A DNA stretch of 64,000 nt, taken from Verrucomicrobiota bacterium (GTDB lineage Bacteria > Verrucomicrobiota > Verrucomicrobiia > Opitutales > Opitutaceae). Location: positions 248,001 to 312,000 of the forward strand of contig JAEWQP010000030.1 of the NCBI GenBank assembly GCA_023399155.1, given 5' to 3'. Position numbers and translations under genes: made by a program. Of this stretch, positions 15,488 to 25,700 are shown in pieces; the first letter of the stretch is position 1, and each line of letters opens with the position of its first letter. The notes under the pieces were generated by a model. That model made no database searches, was not told the DNA's origin, and saw only the letters and a program-made list of their open reading frames with translations.

Positions 15488-17719
15488 TCACGCTGGATTC
15501 GACGGGACGGCGAGTTCGGCGCATTCGGCGAGTTGCCTGCATCGCTGCACATAGAAATCGCAGCCGTGATCGTCGATAGCGCTCCTGGCCGCCTGGCCAA
15601 GATCTTCGAGCCCGGCGACCGCCAGGTCGAGCAAGCGATCCAGGGAGGTCACTTCACGAAGAAGCCCGTCGGGTTTGACGAAGTGCAGCATCTCACCGAC
15701 ATGACTGAACCCGAGCGCGCGTGGAGGCACCTGGGTGACCGCGTCCGCGCCGTGCACGCACCGGAAAACGCGTCCGAGCGTGAGGCGGTCGAACGCCTCG
15801 GCAAATGCGCGGTTTCCGACCAGGGGAGAACCGAACGTGTAGACCTGAAAGCGCCAGTCGCGCGTGCGTGCGTCGGTCGCGAGGCGGGCCGCGAAAAGCG
15901 TCGCGAGGGCGCCGCCCAGGCTGTGCCCCGTGATGTAGAGCGCGCGCTCGCTCGGCCGTGCCCCATCCAGCCAGCGTGTTTGCAGCCAGGCGAGCATGTC
16001 CGCGTGAACGACCTCGAGCGCGCCGGCAAAGCCGCGGTGGACCGCTCCCAGGTCGGCGAGCGCGGGATCGGGTGAGAACGGATTCTGGCGGAAGCGCGCA
16101 TCGGTGAGGATGTCGTTGAGCACCTTGGCTTCCGTTCCGCGAAACGCCACCACCGCCACGTCGTCATCGCAGAAGGCGAACGCCTGCGTATCCGCCCGCT
16201 CGCGACGAATGTCCCAGCACGCCACGTCCGCGAAGAACCATTCGCGCCGGGCCATCCGCTCCACCTCCGCGGCCGACGCGTAGGCCAGCGAGGCGGCGCG
16301 CGCCAACCAGTAGGCCTTGCGCGGATCGAAACCCTCACCCGCCCGGGCGAGGTCATGCCCGATCTCCAGCGGAACGGTCGAGGTGATCGCCGACCGCACC
16401 GAGCTCGTCACCGCTCCCGCAGCGGCCGCGAGCCCGGGCGGCGGCGTGTTCACGATCCCGGCCGCGGGTCGCCGCAGCGCGACGAGTTTGTTGAGCAGGT
16501 CGTACCAGAAGGGTGCGCCCTGCGCCACGGCGGCGGCCGTGATGACAAGGCCGAGCAACTTCAGCAGCCACGCGCTCCAGTTTCCGGACAACGGTGGCAG
16601 CTGGCCGCCGTCATCGGTGGTTCGCGACGGGAGGAAGTCCTCGGCAGGGCGATGGTGCCAGCCGAGCGGAAACCCCATACGATCGAGCATCTGCACGCGC
16701 TCGAGGGATTCGCGCAGGACGCGTTTCTGCTCGTCGAGCCCGGTCCGATCGCCTGCGGCGACCGACTCCGGCGGTACTGCGATGGTCTCCGCGTAGGCGG
16801 CGACCCGGCCGGCGAGGTCCTTGTCCTGCGCGAGCACGTAAACGACGCGGATGGTGTCGGCGTTGAGCCCGATCGCCAGCAACAGACCCAGGCCCATGAG
16901 CCAGGAGCGCATGATCTGCCGGTAGCGGTCCGTCGCCAGCCCCATCGCTTCCTTGAACCATGCGGCAACGTTGGTCTCGAAGAGGCTCCAGAGCGTCTCG
17001 CCAGCGGCATCCGCGGGAATCGTACTCGAGAGACCCAGTGTGCGTAGCGTGGCGCGCAACGCCTCGGGCGCGCGCGTGGGCCGGCCGTCGGCGGTCATGT
17101 AGCCCCGCGCGATCGCGTCGTCCAGATCCAGCGCGCTCGGGAGTCCATGTGCCTGGGGTGACGGGGTCGAACCCGTTTCACCCGCGGTGACGACCGGGCG
17201 GGGCTGGCGTCCGTTCAGCCGGCGCTCGAGCCCGACCCGCCCATGCGGCAGGGCGCCGGAGGAATCGCGGGGAACGGCCAGATCCACCACCACTTGCGCA
17301 AACGTGGGCGGTTCGATCCACGCGGGCGCACTGGCGTTCTCCGGAACGAGATTCGCAATCTTGGCGTGCCGCCAGAAGGCATGGACGAAAACGGCGTGGA
17401 CCATGGTGGCGTCGGCGTCGCCCGCGACCGCAGGCAGGGGCGTGGGTCCCGGCCGGCGACGGCGTATCCACGCTTTGGTGGCACGACCGGGCACGACGCG
17501 CTCGAGTCCTTCCAGCATGCGGGTCCAGAGCAGGCGCCGTTTGCTCCAGGGGACGTCCTCCAGTCCGGTCAGGAGCCGGTTGATCGTGACGATGAGCAAC
17601 TCCTCCCGGTAGCGGAGCAGGCGCGCGATGAGATCCGCCAGCGCGCTCGCGACCGTGCTGAGCAGAAGGTAGAGCACGATCAGGCCGATCGCGACGTTCA
17701 GGATATCAGGCAGGTCCAT
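15488..17719 (-). CDS. membrane protein with C-terminal class 3 lipase domain
   Basis: 743 residues from ATG 17719. Residues 1-35 are a hydrophobic anchor (ILNVAIGLIVLYLLLSTVA). Further membrane spans occur at about 300 (SWLMGLGLLLAIGL) and 420-445 (WLLKLLGLVITAAAVAQGAPFW). The C-terminal ~250 residues are a fungal-type (class 3) lipase: VAVVAFRGTEAKVLNDILTD, LYITGHSLGGALATLF with nucleophile S600, VYTFGSPLVGNRAF, and a late His (GFSHVGEMLHF). A lipase tethered by a multi-span N-terminal domain is unusual. It begins 26 bases after the stop of the next upstream gene, so the two form an operon; they may act together at the envelope. Confidence 0.82.
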   Translation of the reverse strand: MDLPDILNVAIGLIVLYLLLSTVASALADLIARLLRYREELLIVTINRLLTGLEDVPWSKRRLLWTRMLEGLERVVPGRATKAWIRRRRPGPTPLPAVAGDADATMVHAVFVHAFWRHAKIANLVPENASAPAWIEPPTFAQVVVDLAVPRDSSGALPHGRVGLERRLNGRQPRPVVTAGETGSTPSPQAHGLPSALDLDDAIARGYMTADGRPTRAPEALRATLRTLGLSSTIPADAAGETLWSLFETNVAAWFKEAMGLATDRYRQIMRSWLMGLGLLLAIGLNADTIRVVYVLAQDKDLAGRVAAYAETIAVPPESVAAGDRTGLDEQKRVLRESLERVQMLDRMGFPLGWHHRPAEDFLPSRTTDDGGQLPPLSGNWSAWLLKLLGLVITAAAVAQGAPFWYDLLNKLVALRRPAAGIVNTPPPGLAAAAGAVTSSVRSAITSTVPLEIGHDLARAGEGFDPRKAYWLARAASLAYASAAEVERMARREWFFADVACWDIRRERADTQAFAFCDDDVAVVAFRGTEAKVLNDILTDARFRQNPFSPDPALADLGAVHRGFAGALEVVHADMLAWLQTRWLDGARPSERALYITGHSLGGALATLFAARLATDARTRDWRFQVYTFGSPLVGNRAFAEAFDRLTLGRVFRCVHGADAVTQVPPRALGFSHVGEMLHFVKPDGLLREVTSLDRLLDLAVAGLEDLGQAARSAIDDHGCDFYVQRCRQLAECAELAVPSNPA

Positions 17720-17745
17720 GTCGAAAATTTCCAGGTGTGCGGGAG

Positions 17746-20631
17746 TCAGCAGATGAGCAGGCGATTCGAGACGAGGCCGGACTGCCCGTGGGTCAAACGC
17801 AGTTCCAGGGCGGCACGGCCGCGGCGGGCCTCGGGACGGCCGGCGCGGATGATCTGATCGAGGATGAGGAAGGCGACATGGCTGCCGTAGAGATCCAGCC
17901 AGGGCGCGCGGATGCTCAGGATCCTCGCGCTCAACCGCCCGAGCGCGTCGAAGTCGCCGGGATCCTTGAGGAGTTCCAGACGCAGCGTGCCGAGCAGGCG
18001 GAGAAACTCGAGTTCCGCGCGGTACCATTCCAGCCGGACGTTGCGCATGCCCACCGCGATAGGCTCGCCCGGGCGCCTGCCTCCCGGTCCGCGGTGCACG
18101 CGCCGGAACTTCCGCTCGAGGTGATTCTCGAGCGCCTCAAACTCGCGGTCGGCCACGGGCAGGAACGGAGGGCCCGTGAAGTAGTCGTAATGCGCATACG
18201 TCTCGGCTGCTTCCGCATCGAAATTGAACGCCCCGCCCCAGCGGGCGCGCACATAGGCCCGGATGCTGGCGATGGTGATTCGCGCGATCTCCGCGGGCTC
18301 CACGGTGCAGATCGCCTCGCGCAACGCCTCCGGATCGTAACTGACGCGATAGCATGCGACGATCTCCCCCACCGGATCACCGAAGTCCTCGGCCAGCACG
18401 CGCGCATACGCGGCGCCGTCGTCGATGATGCCGAGATCGACGGCGAACCCGAGCACGCGCGCGACGTCGTGCGCCGAAGCCGGCTTGCGGCTCCGCGTCA
18501 CCTCCATGCGCACGTCCATCTGCGCGAGGGCTGCCGGTGCCCCGAGCTGGCCGCGTCCCAGTCGCTGCAGCAGGAGCGAGGTGTGCAGCACCTCGGTGCC
18601 CGAGCGCGTTTCCTCGGTCTGGGTGCGAATGCGCGAGGTTTCGCCCGTGCAGAGCGCCACCACGCCATTGTCCGAGGCGACGAATTCCCGCGTGATCGCG
18701 CGCACGAGCCTGGACTCGCTTCCGCGTTTCCACCCCAGCGCCGCGACGTTCACCGAGAGCGCATGCTCGCGCGTCTCGGTGAGTGCGCAGGCCTGGAGCC
18801 GCACCGCCGGGTCGCGGCGATCCGCAGCCTGGAGCACTCCGGTGAAATCACCGGAAAACACCTGCTCGGCGAGGTGCGCCGCTCCCGGCTCACGGAGGTC
18901 GAGATCCACGTCCAGGATCGCACGGTTGGACTCACAGCGCCGGATCGACGCCGCGAGCGCGAAGCTCGCCTGCGCGTGACGCGCCTGTTCGAGCAGCTCA
19001 CCGAGTCGGACGAGCGCGAGGTTGAGGGTGGCCGCGGCCCGTGACACGTCGTGATGGATCGTGCGCAGCGCGCGGGCGTCGCTCACGGCGCGCCACGTCC
19101 TGCCGACCAGGATTTCCATCAGGCTGGCGAGCTTCGTCTGCGCGAGCGCCGTCAGTTCCTCCGGCGAGCCCAGCAGATCGAGCAGCTCGAGGGCGCGCGC
19201 CACGTCCGTGCGCTCGAGAATTTCCTCGACCCAATCCTGCACGGCACTGGGAAGGTCCGCCTCGACCACGACCACCAGCCTCCGGAGCGTGGCGATGAGT
19301 TCGTCCACCTTCGTGCGTTCCGCCAGGCGCTCATGGAGGTCGTCGCCAAACAACGCCCAAAGGATGCCGAGGTCGGCATCGTCGAGCGCGCGCCGGACCG
19401 CCGCTGGATCGAGCTTGTCCAGCACCGCGCGCAGGCGCGCGGCAAGCACGGGCAGGTCTCCGGCATGGCGCGCGACGAGCGCGGCCGCCTCATCGGGCAA
19501 ACCCTCCAGTCGTCGCTTGAGATCGGCGATCGCGGCTTGGAATTTCCGATACCCCTCTTGCGCGGCGAGCTGCCCCGCAAGATCGCTGGTCGCTTCAGCG
19601 ATGATCCGGCTCGCGGCCTCCGTCAGCACACCGGTGGCGGCCTGCGCCACGTCCTCGAGCGTGGGGTGTGCGGCGACCAGATCGAGCCAGCGCTTGAAGT
19701 CCGAGAGATCGATTCCGAGTGCCGCCTTCACCACGGCGCAGGGATCCTCGGGAACGCCGGCGGTGGTCGTCTCGGCCGCGATGTCGAGGCCGAGGCTGAA
19801 CGCCGTACCGCGACTTGAGCCGCGGCGCACCCGCACGCGCATCCACCCGGACTCGCGACCGCGCGTGAGCGCGAGTTGAAACGAGCCGCTCAACGTGAAG
19901 TCGAACGCGACCTGCACGGCCGCCGCGAGACGTGAACTCGAGACCATCGCGAGGGCACCGAGCTGCAGATCGGCGACCCCGGTCCATGAATAGCCCCCGG
20001 TAAGTCCGAGGGTGACCTTCAGGTCGCCGCTCGTCTCAATCCACCAGCTTTCGTCCGCGGGCCATGCGAGCGAGGCGCGCGGCACCTGCAGGGGCCACCG
20101 CAGCGACGTGAACATGCGGCTCAGCGACTGCCGCGAAGGTTCGCCGGGTGGAAGGCGCAGGATGCGAACCATCCGGGCGCGTCCATCGGCGCTCAGGCCG
20201 AAGCTCGCATTGAGCAGCGGCGAAACCTTCCCGCTGCCGCTCAGACGCGCGCCGGTTCGCCCACCGAGGTCGAGCACAAGACAACAGCCCGTTCCGTCAT
20301 CCACAGCCTGCACCACCCCGGCATCGCGAAGCCCGGCGAGATGCGCGGGCAGTTCCCCGCCGGGCCCGACCACCGCGAGCGAGGCGGAGACCGCAGCATC
20401 CCCCGCCAGTATGAGGCCGAGACCATCGGGCCCGTTCAGCGTCACCGGGCCGCCGTCGCTTCCCCGCTCAAATGACACGACAAGCGGCCCTCCCACCGAG
20501 GCGTCCAGCGGCTCGTTTGAGGTGAGGCGCGCCGCCCACCCGGGCTCGACCACCTTCGCGAGGAGCAGGTGCAGGCCTGCACTGAGGTCGTTGAGTCGCG
20601 GGTCGTTCAGGGCGGAGATCGCGTCATTCAT
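17746..20631 (-). CDS. large protein of unknown function, operon partner of the lipase
   Basis: 961 residues from ATG 20631; an in-frame start at 20721 would add an untypical Arg/Ser-rich leader. I do not recognise any domain. The first ~330 residues are beta-rich with alternating Gly and hydrophobics. The middle (about 345-640) is highly charged and helical, with coiled-coil-like stretches (YRKFQAAIADLKRRLEGL, LEQARHAQASFALAASI). The last third has aromatic-rich stretches (YDYFTGPPFLPVADREFEAL). No signal peptide or membrane span. It is upstream of, and close to, the lipase gene, so a shared function is likely but undefined. Confidence 0.7.
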   Translation of the reverse strand: MNDAISALNDPRLNDLSAGLHLLLAKVVEPGWAARLTSNEPLDASVGGPLVVSFERGSDGGPVTLNGPDGLGLILAGDAAVSASLAVVGPGGELPAHLAGLRDAGVVQAVDDGTGCCLVLDLGGRTGARLSGSGKVSPLLNASFGLSADGRARMVRILRLPPGEPSRQSLSRMFTSLRWPLQVPRASLAWPADESWWIETSGDLKVTLGLTGGYSWTGVADLQLGALAMVSSSRLAAAVQVAFDFTLSGSFQLALTRGRESGWMRVRVRRGSSRGTAFSLGLDIAAETTTAGVPEDPCAVVKAALGIDLSDFKRWLDLVAAHPTLEDVAQAATGVLTEAASRIIAEATSDLAGQLAAQEGYRKFQAAIADLKRRLEGLPDEAAALVARHAGDLPVLAARLRAVLDKLDPAAVRRALDDADLGILWALFGDDLHERLAERTKVDELIATLRRLVVVVEADLPSAVQDWVEEILERTDVARALELLDLLGSPEELTALAQTKLASLMEILVGRTWRAVSDARALRTIHHDVSRAAATLNLALVRLGELLEQARHAQASFALAASIRRCESNRAILDVDLDLREPGAAHLAEQVFSGDFTGVLQAADRRDPAVRLQACALTETREHALSVNVAALGWKRGSESRLVRAITREFVASDNGVVALCTGETSRIRTQTEETRSGTEVLHTSLLLQRLGRGQLGAPAALAQMDVRMEVTRSRKPASAHDVARVLGFAVDLGIIDDGAAYARVLAEDFGDPVGEIVACYRVSYDPEALREAICTVEPAEIARITIASIRAYVRARWGGAFNFDAEAAETYAHYDYFTGPPFLPVADREFEALENHLERKFRRVHRGPGGRRPGEPIAVGMRNVRLEWYRAELEFLRLLGTLRLELLKDPGDFDALGRLSARILSIRAPWLDLYGSHVAFLILDQIIRAGRPEARRGRAALELRLTHGQSGLVSNRLLIC

Positions 20632-21198
20632 GGAAGGGGGTCCGCTGCGGACCGGGAGGGATCTGCGCCGGGCGCGGCTGGAGTTGATCGCCTGCGGCTC
20701 GGCGCCGGACAGCAGGGACAAGACGGCGCAAAACGCATGGGGATTGGGTTCGGTTCGAACGTGCGGCGGCGGGACGCGGCCGCAGCGGGGCGGTCTGGTG
20801 CCAGCGAGCCAGAACGTAGCTACAGCATCAATACAGGGCCGATAGGGCCATGGCTGATTTGATTCTAGGGTTGCACCTTACGCCATGTAGTCCTCACGAC
20901 GGAACTGGACGGCAGCCTGCTCGTCCTGAGGTGAACTTAACCCGCTGCCTGACAGTTCATCGTGACGACGAGGTGCGCGAGCGCACGTGCCGCGCCGCCC
21001 GATTGCGAGGCGGGCCGCGTAACCCCACGGCTTTACCGGGCCGTCCGCCCAAGTCGCACCGCGGGTTCCCACAGGGTTGCATTCTGCGTGCCGCCCCCGA
21101 AGCCGGCACGGATGTTGCATGGTGAAAACGACACAACGACGCTGCGAATGCCTGAATAGTCGTGGCAAAGCGGGCGTCATAACACTGAAGCAACCGCC
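20632..21198. other. non-coding gap
   Basis: Promoter region for the minus-strand unknown/lipase operon and for the small plus-strand gene at 21199. No gene or repeat was identified with confidence. Confidence 0.35.
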
Positions 21199-21411
21199 AT
21201 GAAGACCCTGACATCAGCACCCACCACCTACGCGGCCGGGTACGCCGAGGGCCGGCATGCTGCCAAGGAGCACGTTCCCGGCTACGCCAACCCTTTCTCG
21301 CGCAACACCGCCGCCTTCCAGGGATGGATCGACGGCCATTACGACGAATACAGCGCGCGAAGCATCCAGATTCAGCAGACGAGTGCGGCGATCTGGGCGG
21401 GAGAGAAATGA
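21199..21411 (+). CDS. small hypothetical protein, 70 residues
   Basis: Starts with ATG 21199 after a gaagcaa purine stretch and ends at TGA. The composition (Tyr, His, Ala-rich: TYAAGYAEGRHAAKEHVPGY, AAFQGWIDGHYDEYSARS) is balanced and unlike an out-of-frame shadow. The pattern GYAEGRHAA...NPF...W..GHYD..S resembles small ribosome-modulation-factor-like proteins (GY..G.......P.......W..GW..G), but that similarity is weak. Soluble and cytoplasmic by sequence. Confidence 0.6.
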   Translation: MKTLTSAPTTYAAGYAEGRHAAKEHVPGYANPFSRNTAAFQGWIDGHYDEYSARSIQIQQTSAAIWAGEK

Positions 21412-21628
21412 TGCCGATGGCGTCGCGTCCCCGCGCGGCGCAGCGCTGCGCCGGGATGAGTCCGTAGCCCTGGCGAAAGTGGGAGCGCCTCGCCCGACCA
21501 GAGCGCAGCTTTCGGATCCTGGGCCGAAGGGACCCGCTGCGATGCCCCGGGGCCAACGCCGTTGCGGCGGTTCCCTTCCCGTCGCCTCCAGGAAACGCCA
21601 CTCGGAACCCGCACGTCGTCGTGACGCG

Positions 21629-22594
21629 CTACGACACCTGCGAAGCCGATGAAGCGATCGTCTCGCGGCCGTGTGGCGCGGCGAGATTCAGTACTGGGCC
21701 GAGTGGGACGATGCGCGAGGGGTTGATGGTGCCGTGCGTGGCGTAGTAATGCGCCTTGATGTGGTCGAGGTTCACGGTCTCCGCGATGCCCGGTTGCTGG
21801 TAGAGGTCGCAGAGATAGCCGTGCAGGTTTGAATAATCGATGATCCGGCGCAGGTTGCATTTGAAGTGCCCGTGGTAGACCGCATCGAAACGCACGAGCG
21901 TGCAGAACAGGCGCCAGTCCGTCTCCACAGGGCGACTACCGAAAAGAAAGCGCGACGCCGCAAGGCGCTCCTCGAGTTCGTCGAGCGTGGCAAACACGCC
22001 GGTCACCGCATGTTCATAGGCAGCTTGCGAGGTGGCAAAACCCGCGCGATACACGCCGTTGTTCACTTTATGGTAGATCCGGGCGCTCAACGCAGCCTGC
22101 TCATCCTCGAGGCCGCGCGGAAAGAGGTCGACTCCCGGTCGGCCGAACGCCGCGAACTCGTCGTGGAACATCCGACACAAGTCGTCCTCGGAATTGTTGA
22201 TGATGCGACGGGTCCGGGTGTCCCAGAGCACCGGCACGGTCCATCGGCCGCGATAATCGGGAACTGACGCAGCATAAGCTTCCGACAGAAACCGGAAGCC
22301 GTTGATCGGATCGGGCGTGTGCCCGGGTCCCGCTCGAAAGGCCCAGCCGCGCTCATCCCGGATGGGATCCACCACGGTTACGCCGATCACGTCATCGAGT
22401 CCCTTGAGCTGGCGTACGATCAGCGTGCGATGCGCCCATGGGCAGGCGAGCGAGACGTAGAGATGATAGCGGTGAGGCTCCGGGCGATACGGCGTGCTTC
22501 CGTCCGCGCGAACCCACAGGCGGAAGGCGTCGCCCTGGCGGACGAACTCGCCGTCCGTCGATTGCTCCTCGGGAAACTCAGCGCGTGTGTTCAT
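21629..22594 (-). CDS. glutathionyl-hydroquinone reductase (Xi-class GST)
   Basis: 321 residues, the family length. The catalytic signature CPWAHR with Cys 51 separates Xi-class enzymes from ordinary GSTs, and the TVPVLWD and INNSEDDLCRMF blocks form the glutathione site. The C-terminal helical domain has the expected ETDWRLFCTLVRFDAVYHGHFKCNL region. It reduces glutathionyl-hydroquinones with glutathione, protecting against quinones; E. coli YqjG is the model. It stands alone between short genes. Confidence 0.93.
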   Translation of the reverse strand: MNTRAEFPEEQSTDGEFVRQGDAFRLWVRADGSTPYRPEPHRYHLYVSLACPWAHRTLIVRQLKGLDDVIGVTVVDPIRDERGWAFRAGPGHTPDPINGFRFLSEAYAASVPDYRGRWTVPVLWDTRTRRIINNSEDDLCRMFHDEFAAFGRPGVDLFPRGLEDEQAALSARIYHKVNNGVYRAGFATSQAAYEHAVTGVFATLDELEERLAASRFLFGSRPVETDWRLFCTLVRFDAVYHGHFKCNLRRIIDYSNLHGYLCDLYQQPGIAETVNLDHIKAHYYATHGTINPSRIVPLGPVLNLAAPHGRETIASSASQVS

Positions 22595-22805
22595 CGCCTC
22601 ACCGTGCGCGCCCGGCCGGCTCCCGCAAGCAGACGCGGGCGCGCACGGCCATGCACGCCCCGCATCGCCGCTGAATGGGCGAAGATGCTTCAGGGCCGTG
22701 AGACCCGGCGCCGCGTTCTCAACGAAAAGACCACAAGAACCGCGCCTGCCCTCGCAAACCTTCCGTCATAGGCACGGCACGCGCTCCGAGCTCGCCGCTT
22801 CATCC

Positions 22806-22890
22806 ATCGACGTTCGCGGCGGGCTCGCTTCCGAAGCCGCACGTACGGCCGACAAGACCGGTCGCGCAGCGAACCGGACCAAGCCCGCCC
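22806..22890 (-). repeat. dispersed ~85-bp repeat, copy 3
   Basis: Same family as 10432-10516, read on the minus strand; the palindrome here is gccgcacgtacggc. It lies about 40 bases downstream of the stop of the minus-strand gene ending at 22929, in the same orientation. The gap between 22595 and 22928 contains no gene otherwise. Confidence 0.8.
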
Positions 22891-22928
22891 TGCCGCGAAG
22901 CCGCTCGCTGGCTGGCAAACCACCCGCT

Positions 22929-23585
22929 CTACAGCGCGAAGAACACGAGTGACACGCCTTCCGCCAGCTCCTTGGCAAACGGCTCCACCACCTTGCGGTT
23001 TTCCGCTGGCACGGGCTGCGTCTCGGCCGGCCGCTCCACCGCGTCGGCATTCGGCATCTGCCCGGCCGCGACGTCGTTGAGCACCTGCTGAAGGGAGGCA
23101 TCGACGGGCATCCCCGCGGCTTCGTAAACTCGGGCGCGCGTCCACTCGTATTCGGCGAGCGAGAGTCCCTCGGCGTTGAGCGCGTCGACCTGCGCCCGCT
23201 TGGCGTCGACATAGAGCGCGGCCAGGTCCTTGAAAGCATCGAGGGCCTCACCCAGCGACGGCTTCTCTGACGAGCTCTTGTGGCGCTCGCCCAGCGTCTG
23301 GTACTTGGCCTGGAGTTCCGTCGCGCGCGCGCCGAGAGCCGTGCGAATTGCGCGCTGCGTCCGCACGAATCGCTCCACGGTGGGGGTCGTCAGTACGTTG
23401 CCCGCGGGCGGCGTGAACGTCGCCTGGTTGCGGACCTGGGCGTTGAGTTCCGGCACGACCTTCAGCTGGGCAAATCCCTGCACGTAGGCCTTGCCCGGCA
23501 GGTAGAGGAAGCGGTAGGCGGCATAACCACCGCCGACCACGATCAACACGAAAACAATCAGGCAACCCAGGAGACCTTTTTTCAT
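22929..23585 (-). CDS. single-span membrane-anchored hypothetical protein
   Basis: 218 residues from ATG 23585, where MKKGLLGCLIVFVLIVVGGG makes a clean membrane anchor; the upstream AGGA stretch supports this start. The remainder is soluble and mostly helical, with a heptad-like central part (ARATELQAKYQTLGERHKSS) and an acidic C-terminus. No known domain. The periplasmic part probably acts as a structural or accessory domain. It is divergent from the DUF2238 gene at 23807. Confidence 0.7.
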   Translation of the reverse strand: MKKGLLGCLIVFVLIVVGGGYAAYRFLYLPGKAYVQGFAQLKVVPELNAQVRNQATFTPPAGNVLTTPTVERFVRTQRAIRTALGARATELQAKYQTLGERHKSSSEKPSLGEALDAFKDLAALYVDAKRAQVDALNAEGLSLAEYEWTRARVYEAAGMPVDASLQQVLNDVAAGQMPNADAVERPAETQPVPAENRKVVEPFAKELAEGVSLVFFAL

Positions 23586-23806
23586 AGAGCGTTGTTTTCC
23601 TGAAGCTGCCCATGCCATGCCCTCGAGTCAATCGCGCAGGCCCCGGCATGCGGGTCCCCACGCGGGCGGCACCGGCCGGCCGTGATCGCGGGCCCACCGA
23701 CCGGCATGCGCGCCGGCTGAGTCTCGGCCAGCCCGGCGCCTGGAGCGCGGCCGGGGCGCCGCTGATTTTGCCTCGTGCCGCGGATGGATGCCTGTTGACT
23801 GAAGCG

Positions 23807-24532
23807 ATGCTGCTATCCCGCTTACCCCGCGGACGCTTTCTGGGCGCCCTGGCCGTGCTGCTCGCCATCGTGGTGGTGTTTTCCGGCGTCGGCGCCCATT
23901 ACCCCCACGACTGGTGGCTGGAAAACGCCCTGGTGCTCGGATTCCTGGCATTCCTCGGTGCCAGCTACCGGCGCATGCCGCTTTCGCGCGTGAGCTACAC
24001 GCTGATCTTCTGCTTCCTGTGCCTGCACGAGATCGGCGCGCACTGGACGTACTCCGAAGTCCCCTACGACGCATGGACGCGCGCACTCTTCGGCCGGTCG
24101 CTCAACGAGGCGATGGGCTGGGAACGCAACCACTTCGACCGGCTCGTGCACTTTTCCTACGGGTTGCTCCTCGCGTATCCGATCCGCGAGGTCTTCGTGC
24201 GCGTGGCGAACGCGCGCGGCTTCTGGGGCTACTTCCTGCCGCTGGATGTCGCCATGTCCACCTCGATGCTCTACGAGCTGATCGAATGGATGGCGGCCGA
24301 GGCCTTCGGCGGCGAACTCGGCGCCGCCTATCTCGGAACGCAGGGCGACATCTGGGACGCGCACAAGGACATGCTCCTGGCGACGATCGGCGCCATGATC
24401 GCCATGCTGGTCACCGCAGCCATCAACGCCCGCTATCACCGGGACTTCGCCCGCGAGTTTGTCGACAGCCTGCGCGTGAAGAGCCCGGAGCCCCTGGGCG
24501 AGGACGAACTCGCGCGCCTCAAAACCCTGTGA
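23807..24532 (+). CDS. DUF2238 (YjdF-like) inner-membrane protein
   Basis: 241 residues from ATG 23807, the first start that precedes the hydrophobic segment FLGALAVLLAIVVVFSGVGA. Six or so membrane spans. Conserved polar motifs of the DUF2238 family: LHEIGAHWTYSEVPYD, NHFDRLVHFSYG, YELIEWMAAEAFGGELGAAYLGTQGDIWDAHKDM. The many His/Asp/Glu within membrane helices suggest an enzyme or metal-binding role, but function is unknown. The cytoplasmic tail is acidic (SPEPLGEDELARLK). Confidence 0.88.
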   Translation: MLLSRLPRGRFLGALAVLLAIVVVFSGVGAHYPHDWWLENALVLGFLAFLGASYRRMPLSRVSYTLIFCFLCLHEIGAHWTYSEVPYDAWTRALFGRSLNEAMGWERNHFDRLVHFSYGLLLAYPIREVFVRVANARGFWGYFLPLDVAMSTSMLYELIEWMAAEAFGGELGAAYLGTQGDIWDAHKDMLLATIGAMIAMLVTAAINARYHRDFAREFVDSLRVKSPEPLGEDELARLKTL

Positions 24533-24644
24533 ATGCCGCGCCGCGCACGCGACGCGGCTGCAGGCCGGCGTGCATCGACCTTGCCGACGGACTCGGACGT
24601 CACGACAGTGTCGCAGCCCCGGCGGGCATCGCGCGATCGACCCC

Positions 24645-25445
24645 ATGACCCTGTCTCGAAACCTCCTCGGCTGCATCTTCTGCCTCGCGCTCCTCGCGAC
24701 TTCCGCGTGTTCACCGCAGGACCCCCGCAGCCGCATGGACGACGCGCTGAACGTGCTGCAGTCGGACGCCAGTGCCAGGCGCAAATCGGAGGCGTGTATC
24801 CAGCTGCGCGCCGCGCTCGCCGAGTATCCGCACGACGCGCCCGGCCGAAGTGTCCTGCTCGAGCGGGCGGCCAGACTCGCGGCCGCCGCGCTGCGGGAGC
24901 CGCCCTCCCGCCTGGAGGCCGGCCGAGCGCTGGTGGCAATCGGGCCGCCCGCCTACGAACCGCTCTTCACGACCGTGCTCGAAACCGAGGGCGATACCCA
25001 GGCCGCCGCGACATCGTGCCTGATCGGTATGAGCAACACCGTCGTGCCCGTCTTGATCCCGGCCCTCCTCGGCGATGACTTCGCGGCCCAGGAGCGTGCC
25101 GTCCGCATCCTCACGCGGATGGGATCTCCTGTTTCCGAGATCCTCCGCTCGAACTACGCCAAGGTGCTGGAACCATTCGCGGGTTTCGCCAATACCCCCG
25201 GCACCACCGATCTCTCCATGCGCGGCAAATCCGGGGTGCTCGCCTTCGCCCGGCTGTTTGCCGCCATCGGCGACCGGCCTTCCGTCCTGGCCCTGCTCGA
25301 AGGTGCGGAGACACTGCATCGCCGCCATCCGGATGTCGCCGCCGCCCACCTGCGCATCATCGATGGACTCGGACGCGAGGCCGTGGATCGCCTCAGCACA
25401 TCGCAACGGCTGAACTACGAGCGGCTACGCCTGCTCATGTTCTAG
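24645..25445 (+). CDS. lipoprotein with HEAT-like helical repeats
   Basis: 266 residues from ATG 24645. A type II signal peptide ends in LLATSAC, with Cys the expected lipidated residue. The mature part is Ala/Leu-rich helical pairs resembling HEAT/armadillo repeats (LVAIGPPAYEPLFTTVLETEGD, VVPVLIPALLGDDFAAQERAVRILTRMGS). Such proteins are scaffolds, here probably at the inner or outer membrane facing the periplasm. Function unknown. Confidence 0.75.
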   Translation: MTLSRNLLGCIFCLALLATSACSPQDPRSRMDDALNVLQSDASARRKSEACIQLRAALAEYPHDAPGRSVLLERAARLAAAALREPPSRLEAGRALVAIGPPAYEPLFTTVLETEGDTQAAATSCLIGMSNTVVPVLIPALLGDDFAAQERAVRILTRMGSPVSEILRSNYAKVLEPFAGFANTPGTTDLSMRGKSGVLAFARLFAAIGDRPSVLALLEGAETLHRRHPDVAAAHLRIIDGLGREAVDRLSTSQRLNYERLRLLMF

Positions 25446-25700
25446 CCCTGATTGGCCGGCTGTGAACGCGCTGGGACGGCGGCAGGCGCTCCGATGATCC
25501 GGAGATTCGCCGGCTATAAAGTCGAGGCAGGGGCACCCCGCGGAGCGACAGCTTGGCACCGTCCCGCTGTGATCTGCGGCTTGGCCAGCCCGCCCCCCGG
25601 AAGCCTTTGCGAAGGTGGGAGGCTTTGCCCTGCCAGAACTGATTTCGGGCCGCCTCTAGACCTTTGACTCTGATGCGGGGACCATCAAGCATCAGGCCCG

